NCBI GenBank assembly: GCA_950295325.1
Contig: OX485806.1
Location: forward strand, 29,512,001 to 29,576,000
Direction of reading: 5' to 3'
Length of the DNA: 64,000 bases
DNA from: Polytrichum commune
Taxonomy: Eukaryota > Streptophyta > Polytrichopsida > Polytrichales > Polytrichaceae
Shown: piece after piece, positions 34,851-46,644 of the stretch
Layout of the letters: every line of letters begins with the position of its first letter
How positions within the stretch are numbered: the stretch's first letter is position 1
Notes under the pieces: generated by a model
Told to the model about the DNA's origin: nothing
What the model saw: the letters and a program-made list of their open reading frames with translations, nothing else
Databases searched by the model: none
Position numbers and translations under genes: made by a program

Positions 34851-36472
34851 TTTAGTTTAATGTTGTAGAGTATTGTACGAACTTAGAATGTGAAAATGTA
34901 CTTCCCTGGTGGATTTAGCATGTATCGACTAAAAAGATTACATCAAATGACCAAATAAAAAATAAAAAATGTCATACTAGACAGGCACTTTGTGCTACTG
35001 TTACAATAAACAACATTTCAATGTCAATTTCCAACAAAACATTATTGGCGACCATCGGGGTTTCCATTGGCCAACCCTTATGCATCTAACATGCCCGTAT
35101 CAGGTCTTGCCATGCAACAAACCATGTATTTGAGCTACATTCTTTCATTTTTAGCCAATTATGTAAAACATGAGCATGTCTAGAATAATTTTATTTGTCA
35201 AGCTCGTTGTTTGGATCATTTGAACACCTTGGTGACATTGAAAATTTTAGTTCAAATATGAAGCCTAAATGCCAAACACGGTAACCTAAACCTAACGTGT
35301 CATGACAAATATGTGAGAAATGTTCTCTACTTGGATTATTAGTAGGGCTTTTATGCTCTTAGAGGTGACTTTGTCTTCAAGCTTAGCTTGTGTTGCTCAA
35401 CATTTTAGAATATTAATTTAGGAGACAATACTTATGCTTCTATGTTGTCCATTTGCGGTTCATAGCCAACGAGTGTAAAGGAACGTGGGCAACGGTGGGC
35501 CCTTCGATTGGACAATTTAGGATTTAAAAGGAAAGATTTACAAAATCACTTTAGTTTGTATAATTAGTATTTGATTTTGTGTTCTTCTAGGTGGTCTCTT
35601 GTCCCAAAGCATACAAATTTATTATTAGACAATGTTAGTGCAAGTAGGCAAAGTTGATAATGGAAGAGAGGAAAGGAAGAAGAAAGTAACATCAAAGTTA
35701 CGGATTGGACTCTCTCCAATGTAAATTATATGCGTTTTCCTTTACTTTTGATAATGAGTTTTTGTGATGCAAAGTACACTACTTACCGTAGGTGATAAAC
35801 ATGTTTGATATTTTCATGCCAAAATGTTGAAATTTTGAAGTGATAACTATTTTGTTGCAAGGGTTCCAACTAAGAAAAAAGCGACACGTGCCACTTTGCT
35901 CAAAATTTGAATCCATCTGTGCATAATATTTACAATTCATTACGTTCTTTCGAAAGGTGGGCTCGTGCAAAACAAGGGGGAGGTTATAAGACCGGAGAAA
36001 CTAGAAAACCATGCTCAAGATGGTATATTGAGGGAAGTTCTAGAAGGCTTTGGTTTTGCAACGAGTCATTCCATCGTGAATTGAATTAAAAAAAAAAACT
36101 CAAAACACAATGGAATGGAGCCTTAAGATGATCGATGCATTGTAATTTTGTATCTTTTGTAGAAACAAAAATGACAACCCTCAACTTGTTTATGTGTGTA
36201 TTTAGTCCAAACATATGTATTTTTTGGGAACTAAAATTTACCTATTGAAATTTCAACAAGTTGCTCTTCAAAAATGTGTATGCATGTCACACATACATAT
36301 TTCCATCTCAAAATCCGGCTCAATTGTGGTGAGACACAAGCCTCCCCCCCCCCCTCCAAAGAGCTTTCCCCCTCATGGAGCTCTCTTTTCATCTCATCAA
36401 ATAAAGACCACCTCTAACATGAAGCAACAACACTTGACCCATCAAAGTGTAGCTTGGTTAAACTTGCCATGC
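34851..36472. other. Intergenic, no gene recognised
   Basis: Nothing supported beyond short open frames and a C homopolymer near 36342. Confidence 0.4.
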
Positions 36473-36480
36473 GTTTATAT

Positions 36481-37041
36481 CACGGGTAGGTCACTTAGTG
36501 CATTTTAAAAACGACGTGCGGCATAATATAGAGAGGATTAAAATCATTTGAAATAAAAATTATAAAGGAATTCCAAATAATGAAGGGGCCATTAAATGTA
36601 GACAATCCCATTATAAGTAAGTTAGATGGACATAAAATGTGGGCCATTATTTTTTTGTAAAATTAATATAGGGGCTGAACATAAGGATCCTAGAAGGTAT
36701 GTTTAGTATGTTTGCTATGGTCTCCTATGTGTTTTCTTCATAACTTTGTTTGCAATGATATTATTGTTTGCACCCTTCTTTGTTTCCATGGTTTCCCTTA
36801 ACACTTGTCAATGCGTTAGGAAGTAGATTAGCTTTTATTACTTAAAAGGAATATAGAGTACAAAAAATTGCAGTGACTTGGACAATATAAGTAATGGAAG
36901 GGTGCAAACAAATGGGCCATTTTTGAAATTTAAGTAATTATAGGGAGGCTTTAATTCAACCCTTGAAGGTAAATAGCCCCAAAACCAAAAACCCCCAGCC
37001 GCACGTGGTGCACAAAAATGCCTTAGAGTGACCTACCCGTG
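36481..37041. mobile_element. hAT-like MITE, copy 1
   Basis: Starts CACGGGTAGGTCACTTAGTG and ends with the inverse (AGTGACCTACCCGTG). TIR similarity runs about 50 bp inward to CGTGCGGC. Both sides carry GTTTATAT (36473-36480 and 37042-37049), an exact 8-bp duplication as made by hAT transposases. It is 561 bp with no coding capacity. Confidence 0.8.
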
Positions 37042-37271
37042 GTTTATATATGAACTTGTGTCCATCCAAGACTAAATTATCTCTAGTTCACGCCATTCTA
37101 CAATTGGTGTCACCTTTTATTTTCTTAAACAAATGATGATGGGATAGCCTCGAGAAATTTGGAATTTATTAATCATGTATTTAAATATACATTTGTACAA
37201 TAGTAGGCATCTGGATTGTTCATGGTACTTAGTGTCACACGCACAATAGTGTCCACTTACCCTATTTTGAA

Positions 37272-37679
37272 CACGGGGGGATCACACCCCCTTACATTTC
37301 ATAACCATGTGCGATAAAATTTTGCTACCCTATATTACATGCCATAGAGAATTTTTAAAATTATGATATTTTTTCTACATACACATAACCATTGATAATA
37401 TATTTTGTATATTTTTTTGAAATTTTTAGTCATCTTCATTTTTGTAGTAATTTGTTTAGTTCAATGTTGCGTCATTCTAGTTAGAAACGGTATGTTTTAT
37501 AAAAAAAACAAATCATCAAATTTGGTTACCAATTTTTACTATGTAATAGATACTATGTATATCTACTCATGAAAAAAAATCATAAACTTTTGAACCATTT
37601 TGGTGATGCTTTATGTGAAAAGTAGATTTTGTTTTATCGCACGTGGTGTTCAACTTGACAATGAAGTGCACCCCCCGTG
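37272..37679. mobile_element. hAT-like MITE, copy 2
   Basis: Starts CACGGGGGGATCACAC, ends GTGCACCCCCCGTG, and shares inner terminal GTGCGATAAAA. Exact 8-bp duplication ATTTTGAA (37264-37271 and 37680-37687). 408 bp, non-coding. Same CACGGG terminus as copy 1, 230 bp away. Confidence 0.8.
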
Positions 37680-38357
37680 ATTTTGAAGCATATACCCAGA
37701 GCCAACACTCCCCAAACATTAGAAACTACATGCATCCAAAGATGAGGGCTTCTTTTATTGACGGTATCAGAAAAATCAAAGCGGTTTCAAAATTAAAATA
37801 TGCCCAAATATGTGACTTTGAGTCCAAATAACGTAGGTTCCTATAAATTCCTTGAATGAAGTTTGTATTATTTCTAACATAGCATGGTGTAAATCATACA
37901 TCACCAATCTGTTGTTTCCCAATAAAAGCAATTCAAGTTGTTCTTGAGTACACATCTATTTTGTGTATGTATGTATTGTGTTGTGGGGTTTTGAAATTGC
38001 TTCGAGGATAAACCGCATCGTAACAAATTATTGGCTCTACCTTTTGAGATGGTTTTTGAAACGAGCCAAAGTTTGGCCTCGGTTGGACAACCGACTAGAA
38101 TTGACCAAGTGCGGAGGATCTCATAACATGAATCATAGGGCACAATACTCTTGTGACAAGCCGCTTGTTGACATATCGTACATGAAAAGGACTCCACCCG
38201 GCCATTCAAGGTTATTGAAAGGTACAACCAAATATGCACAATTAGAAAATCACCTAATTGAACGGGTCATTTAATTGCTTGTCTTGCATATATTATCCCC
38301 AAACAATCATACCCTTGCCGCACATGGTTCCCGTAAGTCACACTAAGTGTCAGCCCC

Positions 38358-38576
38358 AAGCAGGACACTGATGTCCCAAAAAAATCGGAGCCTCCTTACT
38401 GATTGGTTTTGTGGTTGTTAGTGATCGAAAATAAAAACCAACTTCAAACATCAGAGCGTGTACAAGACGTCGAGATAAGCTCAACGCCGCTTTGGTCGCC
38501 TTCAACCGACCATTGTTGACGTCGACACGAGCTTTATATGAGAACCGGTACCCTATGGGACACCGGTGTCCCGCCA
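38358..38576. mobile_element. Short element with palindromic termini (tentative)
   Basis: Left GCAGGACACTGATGTCCC and right GGGACACCGGTGTCCCGCC are inverted repeats of each other. The right one contains a perfect 16-bp palindrome. No TSD could be assigned. Confidence 0.4.
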
Positions 38577-38599
38577 TAAGGTTCATAAGCTAGGTTACA

Positions 38600-41000
38600 A
38601 TGATGATCGACAACTTCATTGTTAGTTGTCACTTTGTGACACTTGTTGTTAGTATGCTAAAAATTACCTCCTTCTGCATACTTGAATGTGAACACATGAC
38701 ACTTGGCATTAGTATACTGCTCGATAATGTCTTCCGTTTACATACTACAATGCTAAACCATCATCTTAAGCATCCCGAATGTACTACACTAAATCTCATA
38801 ATGTAAACAAGTATTCACTTTAAAACGCGACTCATGTTGACGAATAACGTCATATTGACAATTAGCAAATGTGACACTTTGAAACTTGTAGGCATCTAGT
38901 TTAGGCCCTTTGCAAATATTGTACGTGGCCCTAAGTACCATGAACAATGTAAAACTTGGTTGTTGATATAGTTCTCACCGTTGAAGTTCAAAAGCCGAAG
39001 CATGATATACTCAAAGACAATGTATATGCTTAATTATAATTATATATATATATGTATGTCCATCTTTAGTTTGTGGTTAGAAGAGTACCCAATGCTAATT
39101 GGGAGTTGGGAACAAAGTGCAAAGGGAGCAAAGATTGTGGGTGGGCCATAGGGTATCTTCCCTCCATGTCCAAGTTTAGCTTCTTTTTGTGGTTGATTGG
39201 AGATGGAGCCAAAACACTCACCAACCTGACAACATTTGTATTCCCTTCTTTGTAGGAAAACCAAGTGAGAATTTCATATACTATTTAATATGCATAAATG
39301 GCATGAAAATAGTACATGGTCTTTAGTTAGGGGCCCACGTACTGCCAGCCCTTCTCAGTTGAAGCATGTTACTTGCACGTGTCGTGCAAAAGCTTGGTTT
39401 CTTATTCGGACCCCTATATTTGATTGGTACGTGGTTTGATGAGGATCAAAGATCAAACATCGTAAAATCATGTGTTGTAAAAGAGATTGGACTCCATCTG
39501 CAAATATTACTAATCACTTTACGTTGAATAGTGAACACAACTGGAAGAACCTATGTATTCAGTTAAGAAGTCAACAAACATACACTTATGAGAAGCATAT
39601 TACTAATTTAAGGGAGATATGGTTTTTGCACACGTTTCATAGAAGATTTGCTAACGCAACACGAGTTTTGTTATGTGAATCTAACTGATAGGAGTTGGAG
39701 AACATAACAAATGGATGAAATGGCCAAAACTTGCTATTGTTTATAAATTTAAGGACGAGGTTCCTATTCTATCTCAACAATTTTGTGGAAAAGAAGTATT
39801 TCTATCATGGTGAGCGTCACTATGGTCCTCACTACAACAAATTAATTCCGTTTACCAATCATTCGACAACGGAATGAACATCAACGACCCTAAAATTAGT
39901 TCGGTGAGAGGGAGACGACTCCAATTGCAGGTCGACATGAACGAGGGACACATCGTTGATCATAGCCGCAAACTCATATGTGAACCCATGACACGTTCAT
40001 TGAACATGGGCTATGAGGCAAGTGTTATTGCATGGTTACTGCCTCGTGTTGGAGATACTCTCTTTTAGTGCATGGTTAAAGAGGCGATCCATGTAATGGA
40101 CTTGAGATGTATGTTAAGTATGTTATGTGTATATGTAGATACCCCGAGCTAGGGTGCTACTATAGTGAAACCCAGTTGAACTAACCATTGTGTGTGTGTG
40201 TGTTTCTACTAGACCCCCTTCACATATGTAAGAAGGGGGGGGGGGGAGCAACTAAACAAAGCAACACAAATCCATTCATGGCTAATGGGGACCACGGGCC
40301 CGTAACTATGACACCAAACCGACATCATTCTAGAAGTGCAATTTACTTCTAGCCCACCAACACTTACCAGTGTGGGCCACCAATGCACGGTTCCTACCAG
40401 CACGGACCACTTTAAAGTTGGTTTAGCCAGTGAGGGGCTAATCACACCGGTTACTTATGGCACTATCCGACGGCATCTCCGGTTGTAATAGTGTGAAAAG
40501 TGGTGGGTCAACACCTAATTTTGAATATAGTCCATAGCAATTTCACGGCTGAATCAGACAGAAAGTTTGGTTTGATCGGAACATGAGAACCACTGGATGT
40601 AACCAATGCTGGCATGAATCGTTCAATGATGGCCTGCATCAGTAAGTGTGGGTGGGCTATTAGAGGAGAGATAAACACAAAAAGGGGCGAAATCCATTGA
40701 ATCGAACGGGAGGAAAACATGGTCTTAGGGGAGCTGGTCTTTAGCGCACGGATGATGTGGAAACTTCAACAAACCACTTGAAGAGCGGCGAGATCAAGAA
40801 TATGCCTTTCCCCAAAATTTCATATGCTTTTTCAATATGCTTTCAGGGGTTTAAGTTAATCCTCAATTTGTGGTTCCGAACCACACGAAACGCAAGGGAA
40901 AGGAGGCGGAGGCGGCCGGTGGGCCCAAGGGTGGGACCCACCCTCTCCTATCTTCCCCCCCAGTTCCTGGGATACCCCCACCCCAAACGCTGTACTGCAC
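38600..41000. other. Intergenic, no gene recognised
   Basis: Contains (TG)n at about 40191-40202 and a G run at about 40236. A CACTACAACAAA string at 39833 resembles a CACTA-type terminus, but no partner end was seen. Confidence 0.4.
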
Positions 41001-41004
41001 TAAA

Positions 41005-41080
41005 CAGTGTATTTAGAGTCACCAATTCTATTTGTGTTGCACAAAGCTAATTGTGAACCGCCCCTGTGTAGTGTCACTAA
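41005..41080. mobile_element. Short MITE, uninterrupted copy
   Basis: Contains GAGTCACCAATTCTATTTGT and CCGCCCCTGTGTAGTGTCAC. It corresponds, inverted, to the outer element at 34571-34850 without the insertion. Confidence 0.5.
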
Positions 41081-41289
41081 GGGCATCTGTAGTGGATCTA
41101 GGTAAAGCTCACTGCAAACCAAAACCTATCTTTTGACTGACCTAAAATTAGAAACTGAAATTACCATCATTAGAAGCACACCTAAATAAACGTGAGATAT
41201 TTCTCAAGAAAAAAGAATTGTAAAAATTTGACGTAGGTGAAATCCCTCATTGAAAACACCACATTTTCAAAATTTAGAGGGAGTGCACC

Positions 41290-41388
41290 AAATCTTGCTT
41301 TAAAATGGAAAGATCCTCCCACACTCCCTCCAAATTTTTGACATTTAGAGGGAGTGTGGGAGGATCTTTCCATTTTTAAGCAAGATTT
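41290..41388. repeat. Near-perfect 41-bp inverted repeat (foldback)
   Basis: Left arm 41290-41330 and right arm 41348-41388 match at 40 of 41 positions around a 17-bp loop. It lies about 250 bp upstream of the putative start of transcription of the next gene. Confidence 0.85.
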
Positions 41389-41608
41389 CAGTAGAATTAC
41401 AGTGTTGCAATTACTGTCACTTACCGAGTGATTTTTCATCCAAATTTCAAGCATCCATGACAATATTTCATCACAAGTTGGTCACAAGAGAAGGTAGATG
41501 GATGAACTCATCCACCATCCATGACAAGTATTTGTTCTCTTATTCATAAGAAGTGTCATCCGAAAAATTACCGTAGTGACATTAAATACCATATGACACT
41601 ACATTTCA

Positions 41609-41614
41609 TATATA
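41609..41614 (+). promoter_or_regulatory. Putative TATA box
   Basis: TATATA within CATATATAG, followed by a CTAG-rich stretch and a CT-rich, GC-richer leader starting at about 41640. The position fits a start of transcription about 30 bp on, with the first coding exon at 42295. Inferred from sequence only. Confidence 0.35.
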
Positions 41615-42294
41615 GTGTAGCTAGCTAGCTACCTACCGGGCTCCCTCCTACCTGGTAGGTCCGTGATTTGCGACCGACCTGACCTCCCTGTCTCTCTGCC
41701 GGTCGCCTGCACCAGGACCAAGGTCCTGCGATCTCGTTCTTAAGAACGCACGCTGTTCGATCTCGGCCTCCCGAATTCCTTCTCACCGGGTTCTCACCGT
41801 TTTATTTCGAGCAAACGCAATTCTTCCTCTTCTTCACATCGAGCCCCTGCATTCGAGGTTTGGTGGAGTATTCAGCTCTATCGAGCTTCGTGTAGAAGCG
41901 GTTCTTAGTTGCTAAGTAGCTGTTGGTAGGAAGAGAGAACGGGGAGAAGGTTAAGTGCGTGTTGGGTGGTGTTGGAGTTGGGTGGTTCGAAGTTTTTGAG
42001 GTTTTTTTTTAAGGTTCTTGAGGTTGTGGGTGGCATAGGCTGAGAGGTCTTTTGGTGCTTCGAGCTATGCTGTTTGGTAAGAGGTTTGGTTGCCGTGGGA
42101 GTTTTTGTTTGGAGAGTAGATTGTTAGAGGTGCAGCTGACGCAGGCAGGGTTTGGAGATTGTTCGGTGTTCGATGCAACGGGGCAAAAGACGTCGTGGAG
42201 TGCAGAGGAGAGTAAGAGGAGGAATGATCAACTCGTTGGCCATGGCCTTCGGTTCTAACAAACAGAAGACAGGACGGTAGCAATAGCAACAGCA

Positions 42295-45019
42295 ATGACA
42301 GAGGCTGCAAATTTTAATGCTTCAATGTCCGAGATTTCGCAAGGAATGGACATTAAGCAGGTTAGCCGGCTTGAAGAAGCTCCGTACTGATGTTTTGTTT
42401 TGTTTTCGTTTTTGCAAAGAACTTAATTAGCACCTATCCATATCCTATCCCTTCTATCTCTGGCATTGGAGTTCTGGTGAAGAACCAATTCTAGTTTCCT
42501 TCTCGAACCCCTCAATCAATAAGCATCATTCTTTACTGATTAGCCTCATGTCGATGCTACTGAGGACTTAGCACAATATTATATATTGAGCTAACTGCAG
42601 TAGCGAGTTTCTCTGTTTTTGGAAGGTCTCACTCATTCTTTAAACATTTGGAGCTTTCTTCGGTTTCCTAAGAGTTCCCAAATACGTCGAGGCTAGTCAA
42701 GTGCATTTAGCTTAAGTGGACTGGAAGGTTGTGTTATGGTACTAAACTCAAATGTACTGGAAGGCTTAAAACGAGTGATTCCCGAATAGCCTCATGTCGA
42801 TGTTATTGAAGACTTAGTGCAGAGAATGTTTTTTGAGCCACTGCAGTAGCGAGTGCTCTGTTCTTGGAAGGGATGAGTGTTTCTCCAGACAATCAGAGCT
42901 TCCTTCAGTTTTTCTTAGAGTAAACAAACGGTTCCAGGCTAGTCAAGTGCATCTAGCTTAAAGCATCCTCTTCTTTCGAGACTCTGTTATGTTATTAAAT
43001 AGTGAGAGTCTTGAAATCTCAATGTACTGGGACCCGAACCTAATAGTTGGATTTTTTTGTTATCTCCCCTGCCTACTCTTTCTCGTTGCACCGTAGTCCT
43101 AGTACGTGTCTACTTTCTTAGGCTCGATTCGTAGGTTGGGAAAGATTGTTTGTTCAATTCTGTGTTTCAAAAACACATGAGAGCCGAAAATGCGGTTATT
43201 GTGGAATCATCCTTCAGGATTGAAAATGTGATTCCGACAGTAAGAGAAGTTGAGCTCTCCTTCGTTGAATTGGAACATGATAGTTACTCTATCATATCTT
43301 GTTCCGGTACTGTTTACCAACTCTCTCTCTCTCTCTCTCTCTTATCTGCGTGACTGGTGTGTCATTCGGATAAGAGTCTTTGAAGATGATTGCGATCGTG
43401 AAATTGGTCTAATATGTGGTTTAGTTTACCTTTGTCCATAATATTGTATTGTTGTGGGAGGTATGATTATAGCGTCTTTGAGTCCAACATTGAAAGTTTT
43501 CTCAAAAGATGGGGATTTCCAGTGACGATACCTTCTTCAAATTAAAGACAGTACAAGGATCTGTAGTGTGAATTCATTTTGATATGTGAACACTGAGGTG
43601 CCGTGATCCTGGTTTCCGTTTGAACGCTTGGAAATCTCATACCCTCCTTCAGGGTCGTCGGTAGTAACAGGAGGCAGTGGATGACACGGTTGCTTGATTT
43701 CAGCTTGTGTGAGTGCTTTTTGTTTCTTGAATCATATGCAAGATGCGTTCTTTGAAGTAAAAGACATAGAAAACCTAAACTGTTGTTTGAAAAGTCTGTA
43801 GTGAAAGAACTCATTTCGAAATGTGAACACCGAAGTACCATCGTCCTGGTTTTCATTTGAATTTCTGGAATCTCCTAACCCTCCTATTGTTCAGGCTCTT
43901 TTGGTAGGAACAGTGGATGGCATCGTTGCTTGAGTCAAGCTTGCATTGATACTTTAAAGACAAAAGCAAAACGCCTTGAAAGTAAAAGGACCTCGCAGTT
44001 TTGTTGAAATTGTTTCTAGTGTAAGAACTCATTACAATCTGTGAACACCAAAGCGCAAAAAGGCTCTCACGTTTTTGTACGAAGGTCTGTAGTGCGAGAA
44101 CTCATTTCGATCTGCAAACATCAAAGTGCCATTCTCCTGGTAGAGTAGAGGAACTCTTACAGTTTTGATCATATAATCTATAGTCTGAGAATACATTTCG
44201 ATCTATAAACACCATAGCTAGAGTTCAGCTTGCATTGATGCTGGTTGAATCATCCAAATGCAGGATCCAACTTTGCACCATGACGAAGTGATGCAACCTG
44301 GGGATGAAACTTGCCATTCCTCTGATATCATCAACATGGAACAGACGAAGACACACATAAGGCGCAGGTCAATGCAACAAAGTGACTCCAGGAAGAATTT
44401 GATTGTTGAAACTCCTGCTATCCACTCATCATCATCATCATCAATGAGCATGCAGCATCATGTGGTGTCATCATCTCCAGAAGGAAATAAGCTTGTTTCC
44501 CGGTCTGCCAAGCCCAGCAGAAGTTTGTACAAATGTAAAGGGGAGACTGTGGAGTCCAACTGCTCATGTCGATCTCGTGACACTAGCCGGTGGCGTCAGC
44601 ATCGTCAACAAGGGCATTGGAGTGGGGAAGAATGGGAGACGGAGAAGACAGAGAAGACGGGTCCAAAAAAGAAGAAAACTGGGGTGTGCAAGTGCTTGGC
44701 TGGTACGTTGGCGGATTGCACCGTTGTGTGTTGTTGCCCTCTCTCTCTCCTCCACTTGCTTGCTCTTGCTTGCATCAAGCTGCCCTCCATCATTGTCATT
44801 CGGACCATCCGGAAGGTGAAGGCTAAGCTAAAGAAGAAACGGCAGCAACAAGAGGTTCGGCAGGATGATAGTGACCGATCCGAAACTCCATTCACTCCTT
44901 CCCTCTCATGTAGAGAGTCATTGGAAGACATTCCTTGGACTTCCACTTCGAGCTTTGCGGACCCTAAGATGTGGCAGGAGTATTTTGGAGTTGACGCCGC
45001 GGGGTTTTCACAGCAGTGA
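42295..45019 (+). CDS. Plant-specific small Cys-rich protein of unknown function, two exons
   Basis: Exons 42295-42360 and 44264-45019 join in phase 0 across a GT-AG intron (AAGCAG/gttagc, aaatgcag/GAT), giving 273 residues. An ATG at 44258 is in frame if the upstream exon is not used. The N-terminal 150 residues are polar and Ser-rich, with a Lys-rich patch. Next come C-K-C-L-A-G-T-L-A-D-C and C-C-C-P at about residues 164-181, a hydrophobic helix (LLHLLALACIKLP), then a strongly basic tail (KVKAKLKKKRQQQ). The protein ends with D-P-K-M-W-Q-E-Y-F-G. A Cys-rich (A)C-CCCP-hydrophobic-basic core and a C-terminal (E/P)xMWxxF motif match a plant family of unknown function, including members mis-annotated as a tRNA methyltransferase subunit. 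The first exon is inferred and needs transcript support. The leader is long and GC-rich. Confidence 0.7.
42530..42965 (+). repeat. Tandem duplication in the intron of the Cys-rich gene
   Basis: TAGCCTCATGTCGATG occurs at about 42541 and 42787, with CTGCAGTAGCGAGT following in both, giving a 240-245 bp period. Confidence 0.75.
43550..44220 (+). repeat. Degenerate repeats in the same intron
   Basis: Five variants of a block with (T/C)TGTAGTG, then AACTCATTTCGA and TGTGAACACC lie near 43558, 43797, 44014, 44090 and 44175. The unit shortens toward the 3' end. Confidence 0.65.
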
Positions 45020-45390
45020 TGCTTGCAATGCCAATGTGCCTTTTGTACAAATAACTCGGATTTGCGGGCTACGAGAAGTGGCAAGCTTAGGTGCACATCA
45101 GATGGAATGGGATGGAATTTCTTGCTTGCCTTCAACACTGATTTCTCTTATAACAACAGTGTGGACCCTAAGATGTGGCAGGAGTATTTTGGAGCTGATT
45201 CTGCAGGGTTTACACAGCAGTGACACTTGCAATGCAAGTGAGCCTTTTGTACCAATAACTTGGGCCTGCGGTCTACAAGATGTGGCAAGGTTAGGTGCTC
45301 ATCAGATGGGATGGTATGGAATGGGATGGAATGGAATGCCTTGCTTGCTGGCATTACTTCCTTGGCTTCAACACTGATTGCTCTCACAGC
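44959..45390 (+). repeat. Tandem duplication of the C-terminal coding end plus 3' flank
   Basis: The segment coding DPKMWQEYFG and the stop codon (first copy at 44959-45019) recurs 204 bp downstream at about 45163-45223, again ending in a stop. The copy still reads DPKMWQEYFGADSAGFTQQ. Flanking sequence such as TTCAACACTGAT is duplicated too. The second copy is preceded by AACAACAG, a usable splice acceptor. Confidence 0.8.
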
Positions 45391-45419
45391 AACTGTTAAT
45401 GTATCATCTCACTTATGAT

Positions 45420-45900
45420 GATTGCAGAGTGTTTTCTTTGATTTGACAAAGAAAATGCATCAAAGTTCCCTTTAGGCAGCTCAAATTGGCATTTCATCTT
45501 CAAAAGGAGGATTATCTGGAGGAATCTGGGCACAGACAGTGTCCAAATGCTGGCAGTGCGCTTTTCTCCGCTCTTGAAGAAAGTTTCTTGACCGTCTTTA
45601 TTGAAGATGGAATAGAATGCCTTGCGTGCATTCATTCCTTGCCTTCAACACCAATTGTGTCATCCCACTTTTGATTGTGGAGTGTTTTCTTCTCTTTGAA
45701 GAAGAGAATACGGCAGGTAGTTAACCTCCAGGCCACTCAATATGGCAATTCTATCCCCAAAGGAAGGTGTCTTGTGCAACATGCACAATGGAGGATTGTT
45801 TCGAGGAATCCAGGCACAGGCGATTGTCCAAACGATGGCAGTGCGCTCCTCTGCACTCTCAAAGCAAGTGCCTTGGTCATCTTAATTTCCAGAAGTTTTC
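45420..45900 (+). repeat. Second tandem duplication downstream of the Cys-rich gene
   Basis: GAGTGTTTTCTTxxxTTTGA, then ATTxxxTxGAGGAATCxxGGC and TGGCAGTGCGCT, occur in two copies about 245 bp apart (about 45425-45600 and 45670-45860). Non-coding. Confidence 0.65.
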
Positions 45901-46640
45901 AAGGCTTTTGTACCCAATTTGTTCCACAAATTTGCCTCTAAGGTGAAGTTGACCATAGATTTCTTCCATGGAGGCAAATTTTGTATGTATATAAAGTGAT
46001 TGCGTTCAGGCATGGTTTACAGTGTCTCCTTTGTTTCCATCTGATTTCTATTGCACTGGATTACAAATCGGATTTTGGTATGCATGTAACCCCTGGTGTG
46101 GGCACTTCCAAGTTCCAACTCCAGATATTTCTGGTTTTTGGATCAGCTCGAGGAATGTCGTCAGAATGTTGTCTTCTAGTAAGCTATTGCGAATCACGAA
46201 GATTGTCATTTTGATGCTCAGGATTGGAGTAGACATGCAAAATATATGAGAGTCCATTTGGCTTTTAAAAATTGATGTGAAAAGCTCACAAGATTTTAAA
46301 GAATGGTGATGCTTTGGTTCAGTTGGAGTTTGTAAATAACCTCAGATTGTTTATTCAATATATCAAGAATCAACAGTTGATCTTTGCAATCCAAGAGTCA
46401 AAATATACCACACTTGCACCTACATAGATGCTCCAATTTGGGCTGCATAGGAACTCAGACCAAGAGGACACAACGCTAATTTGCAGTTGGAGATTAACCA
46501 TTGAACACAATTGAAAGGGTTTACGTAATCACTTAAAGTGTAGAACGTTCAGTTTGATCTCTTATGACATTTGCATCTCAGCTTTGATTTTGAGACTTGA
46601 AAATTGGATTTGAGAAGATGGGAATAGCTAGATGGGCATA
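45900..46640. other. Intergenic, no gene recognised
   Basis: Possible 3' flank of the Cys-rich gene. No domain-bearing frame was recognised. Confidence 0.4.
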
Positions 46641-46644
46641 CGAA

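Noticed and set aside
39833-39870. CACTACAACAAA string as a CACTA transposon end
   Set aside because: No inverted partner end or 3-bp duplication was found nearby.
44564-45138. Minus-strand frames opposite the Cys-rich gene
   Set aside because: They are shadows of a plus-strand coding exon with recognised motifs and splice sites.
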